From the NCBI GenBank assembly GCA_046295975.1, contig JBKBMG010000023.1, forward strand, positions 1 through 64,000: a stretch of 64,000 nt of DNA. The letters run 5' to 3'. A program made the position numbers and the translations under genes. Positions 27,845 to 36,209 of this stretch are shown piece by piece. Within the stretch, counting starts at the first letter, position 1. The number at the start of each line of letters is the position of its first letter. The notes below the pieces were generated by a model, which saw only the letters and a program-made list of their open reading frames with translations, did no database searches and was not told the origin of the DNA. The DNA is from UBA2357 sp046295975 (lineage in GTDB: Bacteria > Pseudomonadota > Gammaproteobacteria > Burkholderiales > Rhodocyclaceae).

Positions 27845-27853
27845 AATGAATTT

Positions 27854-27979
<126 letters not shown>

Positions 27980-27995
27980 TCTGGAGAAGCGGAAA

Positions 27996-28023
27996 TATAT
28001 ACGCTTTTCGGTCGGCGTGTCAA
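27996..28023 (-). promoter_or_regulatory. promoter of tRNA-fMet
   Basis: On the minus strand: TTGACA (28018-28023), a 16-bp spacer and TATATA (27996-28001), giving a start about 10 bp before the mature tRNA 5' end. The -35 is a perfect consensus, as expected for a heavily used tRNA gene. Confidence 0.85.
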
Positions 28024-28067
28024 CCATTGGCCGTGTTTCTGCGGTTCGGTTTCGATGTGGTGCCGGC

Positions 28068-28961
28068 TTATAGGCAGACGAAGCTGATTGCATAGGGGTT
28101 GGCGATACAGCTGCAGCCCAGGGCGAAATGGCCCTTGCCGTGCAGCACCGCCTCCTCGCGTGCGAGGACAAACTCTTTCTCTCCGTCGATGGCGACGAAG
28201 GTGCCATTGCTGCTGCGGTCGATGAGCACGAACTTGTCGCCGCGCAGTTCGACTTCCGCGTGGCGGCGCGAAGCCCGGCTGTCTCCCACCTGAAGATCGG
28301 CGTTCAGGTCGCGGCCGATGCGCGCAATCGGGTGGGCCTCGTCGAGCACCAAAGCCTGGTCGGCCAGATACAGACGCAACTCCACGGGCTCGTCGACAGG
28401 CAGGCTGGGGGTCTGGAGTATGGTGACGTCACCTACTGACTCGCACTTGAGTTCGCACAGCTCCACCGGGCGGGAGGCGCCGCGCAGCACCCTGGGTGGC
28501 AGGCGATTGAGCAAGCCCTGCCATTCGGGCGACAGCCGCTGCAGCGTATCCGCGGTCGTGATTGCGCGGCCCGGAGAGGCCAGTTCCATGAGGCGGGCGG
28601 CGAAGTTCACCGTCTCTCCGAACACGTCGTTGCCATTGATGATGACCGGGCCGTGATGGAAGCCGACGCGGATCGCGATGCGCTGGTTCGAACCCGATGG
28701 AACGTCGCGCAGCATCAGGTGCATGGCGACCGCGGAGTCGGCTGCGTCCTCCGGCTTGGCAAAGACCGCCATCAGCCCGTCCCCGGTGTGTTTGACGATG
28801 TGCCCGCTCTTGCTCTCTATCGTCTTGCGCATCGTCCGGATACAGGAATCCACCAACTGGAACGCGGAGTTGTCACCAACTCGTTCGTACAACTGGGTAC
28901 TGCCGACCAGGTCGGCGAACAGTACGGTGCATTCTGTGGATGTGGTTGAAGACGCGTTCAT
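28068..28961 (-). CDS. class III adenylate/guanylate cyclase fused to an FHA domain
   Basis: 297 residues, soluble. The cyclase domain (about 10-165) has both metal Asps, D17 in LFADLVGS and D61 in KHTGDG, the purine-selecting Lys K57, and the transition-state Asn/Arg in VNFAARL, so it should be active and probably uses ATP. The FHA domain (about 200-285) shows IARIGRD, SRRHAEV and SNGTFV, and would bind a phosphothreonine peptide from a Ser/Thr-kinase substrate. The pairing suggests cyclic-nucleotide production tethered to a phosphorylated partner. No kinase or phosphatase adjoins it. A TATAAT lies only 7 bp upstream of the ATG, so the message may be leaderless. Confidence 0.9.
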   Translation of the reverse strand: MNASSTTSTECTVLFADLVGSTQLYERVGDNSAFQLVDSCIRTMRKTIESKSGHIVKHTGDGLMAVFAKPEDAADSAVAMHLMLRDVPSGSNQRIAIRVGFHHGPVIINGNDVFGETVNFAARLMELASPGRAITTADTLQRLSPEWQGLLNRLPPRVLRGASRPVELCELKCESVGDVTILQTPSLPVDEPVELRLYLADQALVLDEAHPIARIGRDLNADLQVGDSRASRRHAEVELRGDKFVLIDRSSNGTFVAIDGEKEFVLAREEAVLHGKGHFALGCSCIANPYAISFVCL

Positions 28962-28968
28962 GGCATGG

Positions 28969-28997
28969 ATTATAAGGAAACTCGGTGATTCCGATAA
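28969..28997 (-). promoter_or_regulatory. promoter abutting the cyclase start codon
   Basis: On the minus strand: TTATCG (28992-28997), 17 bp, TATAAT (28969-28974). The predicted +1 at about 28962 coincides with the ATG at 28961, which implies little or no 5' leader. Confidence 0.5.
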
Positions 28998-29034
28998 CTG
29001 CGGTCAATGCGCCGGGCCTCGATAGGGGGAACAG

Positions 29035-29043
29035 TGATATAAT
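29035..29043 (+). promoter_or_regulatory. extended -10 promoter upstream of infA
   Basis: TGATATAAT gives a TGn extension and a perfect TATAAT at 29038-29043. It is the best promoter element before infA and would give a leader of about 360 nt. No -35 match is seen at the usual spacing. Confidence 0.55.
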
Positions 29044-29409
29044 CCAAGCTTATGCCGCATGTTTCCGGCCCGGTTTGCGGGCAGAGCGTCCTTGAAAGCG
29101 TTCTCGGACAACGCCTCGGAGTGTGCGGATTTCTCCAATCCAGTGTGTTGGTCGCGCCGTATTGGGTGGCGGCTGACACGTCTCGGTTCCGTGCCCGGCT
29201 TGTTTCCGGCGCGTGACAAGTCGTTCCGTTTCCGGTTCTTGCCGATCGGGCTCGCAGGCGTTGCGTGAGTCGCAGTCGTTGTCTCGTCGCCCGCTCATGC
29301 GTGGCGGTCGCCTGCGGTCGGCGTTCAGCAGCCATTGTCGCCGCCCTCGAGACGGGTGGCGAGATTGTCAGAGCCGGGCGGAAGCATACGAATCAAGTTG
29401 AGGTGATGA
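29044..29409 (+). other. long leader of infA, no gene seen
   Basis: About 366 bp between the extended -10 and the infA ATG. Short frames here lack family-like sequence. The length and GC-rich, foldable character are reminiscent of long leaders on cold-regulated genes, but I recognise no specific motif or riboswitch. Confidence 0.4.
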
Positions 29410-29628
29410 ATGGCCAAGGAAGATCTGTTGCAGATGGAAGGGGTGGTGAACGAAGTGCTGCCCGATACCCGGTTCAGGGTGACGCTGGAGAACGGCGTGC
29501 AGGTTGCCGCCTATGCGTCCGGAAAAATGCGCAAGCACCGCATCCGTGTGTTGGCGGGTGATCGTGTCAGTGTGGAAATGTCGCCTTACGATCTGACCAA
29601 GGCGCGCATCAGCTTTCGCCACAAGTAG
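29410..29628 (+). CDS. infA: translation initiation factor IF-1
   Basis: 72 residues, exactly the usual length: MAKEDLLQMEGVVNEVLPDT at the start, then VTLENG, GKMRKHRIRVLAGD, and ending DLTKARISFRHK. IF-1 is an OB-fold protein that binds the 30S A site and helps IF-2 and IF-3 select the initiator tRNA. It stands alone, not in the ribosomal-protein spc operon. Betaproteobacteria often have a second, solitary infA of this kind, so another copy may exist. GAGGTG lies upstream as a ribosome-binding site. Its last 20 bp overlap the 3' end of the convergent lyase gene. Confidence 0.96.
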   Translation: MAKEDLLQMEGVVNEVLPDTRFRVTLENGVQVAAYASGKMRKHRIRVLAGDRVSVEMSPYDLTKARISFRHK

Positions 29629-30655
29629 CCGTAGCAGCTGGGCCAGACGTGTCGAAGAAGCGCGTCAGGGCCTCCGCGGGTAGTGCCATGCCGGTACTGC
29701 GCGCACGGCACAACAGCGTCCAGTAGTACCGGTAGGAAGCCCGGTCGTGCAGGCGACCGGCGTGGGCGATCGGGCCCCAGTCGGCGTCCTGTGCCGAGAA
29801 CAGAATCTCCGAGGCAACCGCAATCTCGGAGAAGTCGGGGCGCATCGCCTCGAGAATGGGCTCGATCTGATTCGGGTGAATACTCCACATGCGCAGAAAG
29901 CCGAAGCGTTGCCGGGCGATCCGGGCGTCTTCGCGGATCAGTTCGCGGTCGTGAAGTTCGGTGCAGACGTTGTGCGCAGGTATCCGCCCGTTGGCGATCG
30001 CGGCGGCAACGATCTCGGATTTCGCACGAACCACGAGCGGATGGGCGAACTGTTCGGGACTGCGCATCGCGCTCGCCATGATGGCACCCTGGTGTGCCGA
30101 TACGAAATCCATCAAACCGAAATCCAGCGATTCGACCGAGGGCAGGGCGGCAATGTCCCAAACCTCGCGCAGGGCGCCGTGGGTTTCGATCAGTACGTGG
30201 AAGGGGATGTTGCGGATGAGCCCGAGACGGGTCTTAAGCATCCCGGTGAACTCGATCTGAGTGCGCACGTCGGCGGCGGAGCGCGCTTTGGGCAAGGTGA
30301 TGAAGGCGAGCCGCTCGCCCGCGCCAGCGAGCAGGATCTCGAGGTCGCGCTGCCAGTGAGGGTGGGTGATGTCGTGTATGCGCGCACCGAACCGACCGTG
30401 GCGGTTGTCCTCGCTCGCCGCCATGTGCGCCACCATCTCGGCGTGTTCCGCCTCGGCACCCGCGCGTGCCCCGTCCTCGCAATCTCCGGTAACGTCGAAC
30501 ACCGGCCCAAGTGTGGCCTGTAGCGCCAGGGCCTTGGCGATCAGCTTCTCCGATCCGGCGTAATGGTCGATGCAGGGAATGTCGGGTACGGGTCGGGCGT
30601 CGCTGAACAGCGCCCGGGTCGGGTGTGCACTGCCTGGCATTGCGTGGGTCGGCAT
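29609..30655 (-). CDS. HpcH/HpaI-family CoA-ester lyase (citrate lyase beta/malyl-CoA lyase-like)
   Basis: 348 residues; the ATG at 30640 is an alternative start. A TIM-barrel lyase of the CitE/malyl-CoA lyase group that cleaves or forms a C-C bond in CoA esters using Mg2+. Visible: FDVTGDCEDGARAG early, the second-strand Arg in FGARIHDITHPH, ITLPKARSAADV, HVLIETHGALREVWDI with the metal Glu, and SLDFGLMDFVSAHQG with the metal Asp. The C-terminal segment MWSIHPNQIEPI is typical. The substrate (malyl-, methylmalyl- or citramalyl-CoA) cannot be set. It is 188 bp downstream of mdh but separated from it by a strong terminator. Its end overlaps infA tail to tail. Confidence 0.85.
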   Translation of the reverse strand: MPTHAMPGSAHPTRALFSDARPVPDIPCIDHYAGSEKLIAKALALQATLGPVFDVTGDCEDGARAGAEAEHAEMVAHMAASEDNRHGRFGARIHDITHPHWQRDLEILLAGAGERLAFITLPKARSAADVRTQIEFTGMLKTRLGLIRNIPFHVLIETHGALREVWDIAALPSVESLDFGLMDFVSAHQGAIMASAMRSPEQFAHPLVVRAKSEIVAAAIANGRIPAHNVCTELHDRELIREDARIARQRFGFLRMWSIHPNQIEPILEAMRPDFSEIAVASEILFSAQDADWGPIAHAGRLHDRASYRYYWTLLCRARSTGMALPAEALTRFFDTSGPAATATCGES

Positions 30656-30773
30656 GAGGCGTCGCTATGATTTGAGGAGTAGGTGCGGGCGGCGCCTGTC
30701 TCGCGGCTTTGCGCGTGACCGACATCGTAAGTCGCCCGGGGCAGATTCTGAGGATAGCAGCTGGCGGCGCGCA

Positions 30774-30806
30774 AAAAAAGCGCGCAGCCAGCGGCGTGCG
30801 CGCTTT
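30774..30806 (-). terminator. intrinsic terminator of mdh
   Basis: aaagcgcgca (30777-30786) pairs with tgcgcgcttt (30797-30806); on the minus strand the stem runs into a seven-T tract. It lies 37 bp past the mdh stop. Confidence 0.88.
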
Positions 30807-30842
30807 CCGGGTTCGACCGGAAGCAACCGGCCGGCGGGAAGA

Positions 30843-31835
30843 TCAGGCGAGCAAATCCTTCACGCCTTCGCGTTCTTCGAGCAACTCATTGAGCGTCTTG
30901 GTCATGCACTCGCGCGAGAACTCGTCGATCTCCAGGCCCTGGACGATCTTGTACTCGCCGTTTTCGGTGGTGACCGGGAAACCGTAGATGATGCCTTCGG
31001 GAATGCCGTAGGAGCCGTCGGACGGGATGCCCATCGTCACCCATTCACCGTTCGAGCCCAGCACCCAGTCGCGGATGTGGTCGATTGCGGCATTGGCGGC
31101 GGATGCCGCGGAGGACAGCCCGCGCGCCTCGATGATCGCCGCGCCGCGCTTGCCGACGGTCGGCAGGAAGGTCTCGCGATTCCACTTCTCGTCGCCGATC
31201 AGGTCCTTGACCTTGTCGTTGTTCGAGGTGACGAAGCGGTAGTCGGCGTACATGGTGGGCGAGTGGTTGCCCCACACGACCAGACTGCGCAGGCTCGAAA
31301 CGGGACGGCCGGATTTCGCCGCCAACTGCGACAGCGCGCGGTTGTGATCCAGGCGCAGCATGCCGGTGAAGTTCTTGGCGGGCACGCGGCCATACTTCTC
31401 GGCCGTCTTCATTGCAATGTAGGCGTTGGTGTTGCAGGGGTTGCCGACCACCAGCACCTTGCAGTCCGGATGCGCGTGCTGACCGATGGCTGCGCCCTGG
31501 ACGGTGAAAATCTTGGCGTTCTCGGTCAGCAGATCCTTGCGTTCCATGCCCGGGCCGCGCGGACGGGCGCCGACCAGCAGCGCCACCTGGGCGTCCTTGA
31601 AGGCGACGTTGGGGTCATCGGTAGCGATCATGCCGGCGAGCAGCGGGAAGGCGCAGTCGTCCAGTTCCATCATCACGCCGCCAACAGCCTTCTGAGCCTG
31701 GGGCAGGTCGAGCAACTGCAGAATCACTGGCTGATCCTTGCCCAGCATTTCACCGCTGGCAATGCGGAACAGCAGGCTGTAACCGATCTGACCGGCGGCG
31801 CCGGTGACCGCAACGCGGATGGGGGCTTTGCTCAT
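30843..31835 (-). CDS. mdh: malate dehydrogenase
   Basis: 330 residues. NAD-dependent oxidation of malate to oxaloacetate, TCA cycle. It belongs to the lactate-dehydrogenase-like MDH type 2 group found in betaproteobacteria: VAVTGAAGQIGYSLLFRIA, the loop Arg pair in VGARPRGPGMERKDLL, VGNPCNTNAYIA, and the catalytic-His region VVWGNHSPTMYAD. The frame is open 52 codons further upstream, but the start at 31835 follows a purine-rich site and gives the family N-terminus. It is divergent from gntR; a palindrome and a -35/-10 pair sit between. Confidence 0.96.
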   Translation of the reverse strand: MSKAPIRVAVTGAAGQIGYSLLFRIASGEMLGKDQPVILQLLDLPQAQKAVGGVMMELDDCAFPLLAGMIATDDPNVAFKDAQVALLVGARPRGPGMERKDLLTENAKIFTVQGAAIGQHAHPDCKVLVVGNPCNTNAYIAMKTAEKYGRVPAKNFTGMLRLDHNRALSQLAAKSGRPVSSLRSLVVWGNHSPTMYADYRFVTSNNDKVKDLIGDEKWNRETFLPTVGKRGAAIIEARGLSSAASAANAAIDHIRDWVLGSNGEWVTMGIPSDGSYGIPEGIIYGFPVTTENGEYKIVQGLEIDEFSRECMTKTLNELLEEREGVKDLLA

Positions 31836-32015
31836 TTCCTTACTCCCTCGAAAGCGACGTGACGTCTGAAATAAATCGAACTGGCGAATTGCGAGACTGT
31901 GAGTTCCGTGAATTCGGTGCATCGATGAAACGGCCCGGCGAAACGCGTCGGAGGTAAATCGCCGTGAGGAGCGGGTCCGTCGGCGCGACATGCCGACATG
32001 TGTGCGGGCGCAAGG

Positions 32016-32044
32016 ATGTTAGAAGTTGATAGGCTTTCTGTCAA
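32016..32044 (-). promoter_or_regulatory. promoter of mdh
   Basis: On the minus strand: TTGACA (32039-32044), a 17-bp spacer and TAACAT (32016-32021). The leader to mdh would be about 174 nt. A 16-bp palindrome lies 12 bp upstream of the -35. Confidence 0.65.
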
Positions 32045-32055
32045 ATCATGTCTTT

Positions 32056-32071
32056 TGTCTTATATAAGACA
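32056..32071. promoter_or_regulatory. GntR-type operator between mdh and gntR
   Basis: TGTCTTATATAAGACA is a perfect 16-bp palindrome, with an extra half site, atgtctt, at 32048-32054. It is placed to affect both the mdh promoter and the gntR promoter, and its TATATAA could be the gntR -10. The likely ligand-responsive binder is the adjacent GntR protein. Confidence 0.7.
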
Positions 32072-32121
32072 TGAGATGATGAATGGACGATGCGAAAATT
32101 TTGTGCTGAAATAGCGGGATC

Positions 32122-32847
32122 ATGCACGACTCACCGACCTTCAGTCCTCTATATCGGCAGATCAAGGGCCTGATGCTTCAGGCGCTTGAGGCGGGCGAAT
32201 GGCGTCCGGGTCAGGTGATTCCCAGCGAGCAGGAACTGGCCGCGCGCTTCAATGTGTCCCAGGGTACGGTGCGCAAGGCCATCGACGAGATGGCCGCCGA
32301 CAACCTGCTGGTGCGCAAGCAGGGCAAGGGTACGTACGTTGCCTCGCACAACGACCCGCGCGCGCTGTTCCGTTTTCTCCGGCTGGTGCCGCTGGACGGC
32401 GAGATCTCCCATCCCGAAAGTGTTCCGCTCGATTGCTGGCGTGCCAAGGCCGGGCAGGAAGCGTCTCGCATGCTCGACATCAAGCAGGGTGATCCGATCA
32501 TTATCGTACGCCGACTGCTGAAGTTTGCCCAGAAACCAGTGGTGGTCGACGAGATCTATCTGCCGGGCGAGGTTTTCCAGGGGCTTACGCTCGAGGTGCT
32601 GCAGTCCTGGAATGGCTCGCTCTACAGCTTGTTCGAGACCCGTTTCGGGCTGCGCATGATCCGCGCCCAGGAAAGTATCCGGGCTGTTGCGGCGGATCGC
32701 GGTGCGAGCGAGGCGCTGAAGGTGCCCGAGGGGAAACCCTTGCTGTCGGTCGAGCGGGTGACCTACACCTATGGTGACAAGCCCGTGGAGTGGCGCCGTG
32801 GGCTGTATCTGACCGACGAGCATTTCTATCTGAATGAACTGAATTGA
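32122..32847 (+). CDS. GntR-family (HutC/UTRA) transcriptional regulator of the TCA-cycle genes
   Basis: 241 residues. The winged-helix domain (about 5-73) reads YRQIKGLMLQALEAGEWRPG, PSEQELAARFNVSQGTVRKA and LLVRKQGKGTYVA. The UTRA ligand-binding domain (about 90-235) has VVDEIYLPGEVFQGL and ends KPVEWRRGLYLTDEHFYLNE. The gene sits immediately upstream of sdhCDAB-sdhE-gltA and divergent from mdh, a position seen in other betaproteobacteria for a GntR regulator of succinate dehydrogenase and related genes. I infer that it represses or modulates these genes through the palindrome at 32056-32071. The effector is unknown; a TCA intermediate is plausible. Confidence 0.88.
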   Translation: MHDSPTFSPLYRQIKGLMLQALEAGEWRPGQVIPSEQELAARFNVSQGTVRKAIDEMAADNLLVRKQGKGTYVASHNDPRALFRFLRLVPLDGEISHPESVPLDCWRAKAGQEASRMLDIKQGDPIIIVRRLLKFAQKPVVVDEIYLPGEVFQGLTLEVLQSWNGSLYSLFETRFGLRMIRAQESIRAVAADRGASEALKVPEGKPLLSVERVTYTYGDKPVEWRRGLYLTDEHFYLNELN

Positions 32848-32848
32848 A

Positions 32849-32876
32849 TCGCGCCGGGCAGTGACGCCCGGCGCGA
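32849..32876 (+). terminator. hairpin between gntR and sdhC
   Basis: Perfect 11-bp inverted repeat (32849-32859 and 32866-32876) with a 6-base loop starting at the gntR stop codon. No T-run follows, so it may only attenuate transcription or protect the mRNA end. Confidence 0.55.
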
Positions 32877-32953
32877 CGCAGTGCGACGCCGTTTTGCAGC
32901 AGTAGTGAGTAAGAATCGCGGATTGAAGCCGCAATGAGAGAGGTGAAGCGAAA

Positions 32954-33343
32954 ATGTCGGAAGCCACAGTGCGCAAGCAGCGGCCAAAGTTCCTGGCGCT
33001 GAACGAGATACGCCTGCCCTTGCCGGGCATCGTGTCCATTCTCCATCGCATCAGCGGAGCGGGGCTGTTCCTCTTCCTGCCGTTCCTGCTGTTCCTGTTT
33101 GATCGCAGCGTGAGTTCGCCGGAATCGTTCGCGGCCTACAAGAGCATCGTTGGTAATCCGCTGATCAAGCTCATCCTGTTTGGCCTGTTGTGGGCTTACT
33201 TGCACCATTTCTGTGCGGGCATCCGGTTCCTGTTGCTCGATCTGCACAAGGGACTGGAACTCGAAGCCGCGCGCAAGAGCTCGCGCATCGTCCTCGTGGT
33301 CAGCATCGTGCTGACCGTCCTGATCGGAGTGAAGCTATGGTGA
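32954..33343 (+). CDS. sdhC: succinate dehydrogenase cytochrome b556 subunit
   Basis: 129 residues with three membrane helices. It anchors the SdhAB dimer, binds haem b with SdhD and forms part of the ubiquinone site. Family marks: RPKFLALNEIRLPLPGIVSI, LHRISGAG with the quinone-site Ser/Arg, and the haem-ligand region LHHFCAGIRFLLLD. GAGAGGTGAAG upstream is the ribosome-binding site. First gene of sdhCDAB-sdhE; the stop overlaps the sdhD start. Confidence 0.94.
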   Translation: MSEATVRKQRPKFLALNEIRLPLPGIVSILHRISGAGLFLFLPFLLFLFDRSVSSPESFAAYKSIVGNPLIKLILFGLLWAYLHHFCAGIRFLLLDLHKGLELEAARKSSRIVLVVSIVLTVLIGVKLW

Positions 33344-33684
33344 AGCGTATCGTCGTAGGCGCGCACTACGGTCTGCGCGACTGGATCGGTCAGCGCGCGA
33401 CTGCGCTGTTCATGGTCATCTACACGGTGATCTTCGCGGTCAATGCGCTGCTGCTGCCCGAGATGAGCCACGAAGCATGGTCCGGGATGTTCGCCGGCGG
33501 CTTCATGGGCTTTCTGACCTTTCTGTTCTTCCTTGCCCTGTTCTACCACGCCTGGATCGGCGTGCGTGACATCTTCATGGACTACATCAAGCCGACGGGC
33601 ATTCGCCTGACGCTTCACCTGTTGGTCCTGTTCCTGCTCGTCGGCTATGCCGGGTGGGCCGCGCAGATTCTTTGGAGGCTTTGA
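33337..33684 (+). CDS. sdhD: succinate dehydrogenase hydrophobic membrane anchor subunit
   Basis: 115 residues and three membrane helices. It starts MVKRIVVGAHYGLRDWIGQR; the haem-ligand His is in YHAWIGVRDIFMDYIKP. The frame is open upstream, but the start at 33337 overlaps the sdhC stop by 7 bp and gives the family length. Pairs with SdhC to hold haem b and the quinone site in the inner membrane. Confidence 0.94.
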   Translation: MVKRIVVGAHYGLRDWIGQRATALFMVIYTVIFAVNALLLPEMSHEAWSGMFAGGFMGFLTFLFFLALFYHAWIGVRDIFMDYIKPTGIRLTLHLLVLFLLVGYAGWAAQILWRL

Positions 33685-33686
33685 GC

Positions 33687-35480
33687 GTGAGCGTAGTCAA
33701 GCGTACCTTTGATGCAGTCATCGTCGGCGCGGGTGGCGCCGGCCTTCGCGCGGCGCTGCAGTTGTCGGAAGCCGGCCTCAAGACTGCGGTGCTGACCAAG
33801 GTCTTTCCGACGCGTTCGCACACGGTTGCGGCCCAGGGTGGCGTTGCGGCCTCGCTCGGCAACTCCACCGAGGACAACTGGCACTGGCACATGTACGACA
33901 CCGTCAAGGGGTCGGACTGGCTGGGCGACCAGGATGCCATCGAGTTCATGTGCCGCAAGGCCAACGAGGTGGTGATCGAGTTGGAGCACTATGGGATGCC
34001 GTTCGACCGTACCGACAACGGCAAGATCTACCAGCGCCCGTTCGGCGGTCACTCGATGAACTACGGTCAGGCGCCGGTCATGCGCTCCTGTGCGGCGGCC
34101 GACCGTACCGGCCATGCGATGCTGCACGCGCTGTATCAGCGCAACGTGCGGGCCAACACGCAGTTCTTCGTGGAGTGGATGGCACTTGACCTGATCCGCG
34201 ACAGCGAAGGCAATGTGCTCGGCGTGACCGCGCTGGAGATGGAGACCGGCGAGGTCTGCATCTTCCATTGCAAGGCCACGATTTTTGCGACCGGCGGTGC
34301 CGGCCGCATCTTCCACAGCTCCACCAATGCCTTCATCAATACCGGCGACGGCGTGGGTATGGCGGCGCGCGCAGGGATCCCGCTCGAGGACATGGAGTTC
34401 TGGCAGTTCCACCCCACCGGGGTGGCTGGTGCGGGCGTGCTGATTACCGAAGGCGTGCGTGGCGAAGGCGGCATTCTGCGCAACAGCAGCGGTGAGCGCT
34501 TCATGGAGCGCTACGCCCCCAACTTGAAGGACCTGGCATCGCGCGACGTCGTTTCGCGTGCGATGACCACGGAGATCAACGAAGGGCGCGGCTGCGGTCC
34601 CGACAAGGACTACGTGCTGCTCGACATCACCCACCTCGCGCCCGAGACCATCATGAAGCGTCTGCCGGGTATTCGCGAGATCGCGATCCAGTTCGCCGGG
34701 GTGGACCCGATCAAGGAGCCGATTCCGGTGGTGCCGACCTGCCACTATCAGATGGGCGGCATTCCGACCAACTACAAGGGGCAGGTGGTGGTGCCCAAGA
34801 ATGGCGATCCGAATGCGGCGGTGGCCGGCTTTTATGCCGCGGGTGAGTGCGCCTGCGCGTCGGTGCACGGCGCCAACCGGCTCGGCACCAATTCGCTGCT
34901 CGATCTGCTGGTGTTCGGCAAATCGGCCGGTGAGACGGTGGTCGAGGATATCCAGGGCGGCAACCTGTCGCTGCGTCCGCTGCCGGCAGATGCCGCGGAT
35001 TTCTCGCTGGCCCGCATCGCCCGTCTCGAGTCGCAGACCAGTGGCGAGAGCGTCTTCGATGTCGGTCTGGAGATGCGCCGCACCATGCAGAAGCACGCCG
35101 GCGTGTTCCGGTTCGACAGTCTGCTCAAGGAAGGGGTGGCGCGCATCGGCGAAGTTGCCGAGCGGGCCAAGCGCACCGAGATCAAGGACAAGTCCAAGGT
35201 CTGGAACACCGCGCGGGTCGAAGCGCTGGAACTCGACAACCTGATCGAGGTGGCGCGCGCGACCATCGTCTCGGCCGAGGCACGCAAGGAATCCCGTGGC
35301 GCCCATGTGCGTGACGACGCGCCTGATACGGCGGAGTTCCCCAATGGCCGCAACGACGCGGAATGGCTGAAGCACACCCTTTGGTACAGCGAGGGCGACC
35401 GGCTGGACTACAAGCCGGTGAACCTGAATCCGCTCAGCGCGGATACCCAGCCGATCGCGCTCGCCAAGCGCACCTACTGA
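33687..35480 (+). CDS. sdhA: succinate dehydrogenase flavoprotein subunit
   Basis: 597 residues from GTG at 33687, with GGAGG 8 bp before it, two bases after the sdhD stop. It oxidises succinate to fumarate with covalent FAD. The FAD loop is VIVGAGGAGLRAAL, and the flavin-linking His is in RSHTVAAQGG. The catalytic region holds EFWQFHPTG and the Arg/His residues around RDVVSRAM and VPTCHYQMGG. Length and order match the proteobacterial enzyme. Confidence 0.97.
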   Translation: MSVVKRTFDAVIVGAGGAGLRAALQLSEAGLKTAVLTKVFPTRSHTVAAQGGVAASLGNSTEDNWHWHMYDTVKGSDWLGDQDAIEFMCRKANEVVIELEHYGMPFDRTDNGKIYQRPFGGHSMNYGQAPVMRSCAAADRTGHAMLHALYQRNVRANTQFFVEWMALDLIRDSEGNVLGVTALEMETGEVCIFHCKATIFATGGAGRIFHSSTNAFINTGDGVGMAARAGIPLEDMEFWQFHPTGVAGAGVLITEGVRGEGGILRNSSGERFMERYAPNLKDLASRDVVSRAMTTEINEGRGCGPDKDYVLLDITHLAPETIMKRLPGIREIAIQFAGVDPIKEPIPVVPTCHYQMGGIPTNYKGQVVVPKNGDPNAAVAGFYAAGECACASVHGANRLGTNSLLDLLVFGKSAGETVVEDIQGGNLSLRPLPADAADFSLARIARLESQTSGESVFDVGLEMRRTMQKHAGVFRFDSLLKEGVARIGEVAERAKRTEIKDKSKVWNTARVEALELDNLIEVARATIVSAEARKESRGAHVRDDAPDTAEFPNGRNDAEWLKHTLWYSEGDRLDYKPVNLNPLSADTQPIALAKRTY

Positions 35481-35498
35481 TCGCCGGAGAATTGTGAG

Positions 35499-36209
35499 AT
35501 GAGCAAGCGCACCGTCAATTTCAAGATTTACCGCTACGATCCGGACAAGGACGAGAAGCCGTACATGCAGGACATCTCGGTCGAACTCGAGGCGTCCGAC
35601 AAGAAGCTGTTGGATGCCCTGGTCCGGCTCAAGGCCAAGGACGACAGCCTGTCCTTCCGCCGATCCTGCCGCGAGGGTGTGTGCGGATCGGACGCGATGA
35701 ACATCAATGGCAAGAACGGCCTGGCCTGCCTGACTGACATCGACGACCTGCCCGGGACCGTCGTGCTGCGTCCGTTGCCGGGGCTGCCCGTGATCCGCGA
35801 CCTGATCGTGGACATGACGCAGTTCTTCAAGCAGTACCACTCGATCAAGCCGTATCTGATCAACAATGATCCGCCGCCGGAGCGCGAGCGCCTGCAGACG
35901 CCGGACGACCGCGAGGAGCTCAACGGGCTGTACGAGTGCATTCTGTGCGCGTGCTGCTCGACTTCGTGTCCGTCGTTCTGGTGGAACCCGGACAAGTTCG
36001 TCGGCCCCGCCGGTCTGCTGGCCGCCTATCGCTTCATCGCGGATACCCGCGACCAGGCGACCGGCGAGCGCCTCGACAATCTCGAGGATCCGTACCGGCT
36101 GTTCCGTTGCCATAGCATCATGAACTGTGTGGACGTCTGTCCGAAAGGGCTGAACCCGACCCGCGCGATCGGCAAGATCAAGGACATGATGGTGGCGAGG
36201 GCGGTATGA
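35499..36209 (+). CDS. sdhB: succinate dehydrogenase iron-sulfur subunit
   Basis: 236 residues. Three Fe-S clusters pass electrons from FAD to quinone: the [2Fe-2S] ligands lie in SCREGVCGSDAM and GLAC, the [4Fe-4S] ligands in CILCACCSTSCP, and the [3Fe-4S] ligands in CHSIMNCVDVCPKGLNP. It begins VNFKIYRYDPDKDEKPYMQ, typical of betaproteobacteria. Eighteen bp after sdhA; its stop overlaps sdhE by 4 bp. Confidence 0.97.
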   Translation: MSKRTVNFKIYRYDPDKDEKPYMQDISVELEASDKKLLDALVRLKAKDDSLSFRRSCREGVCGSDAMNINGKNGLACLTDIDDLPGTVVLRPLPGLPVIRDLIVDMTQFFKQYHSIKPYLINNDPPPERERLQTPDDREELNGLYECILCACCSTSCPSFWWNPDKFVGPAGLLAAYRFIADTRDQATGERLDNLEDPYRLFRCHSIMNCVDVCPKGLNPTRAIGKIKDMMVARAV

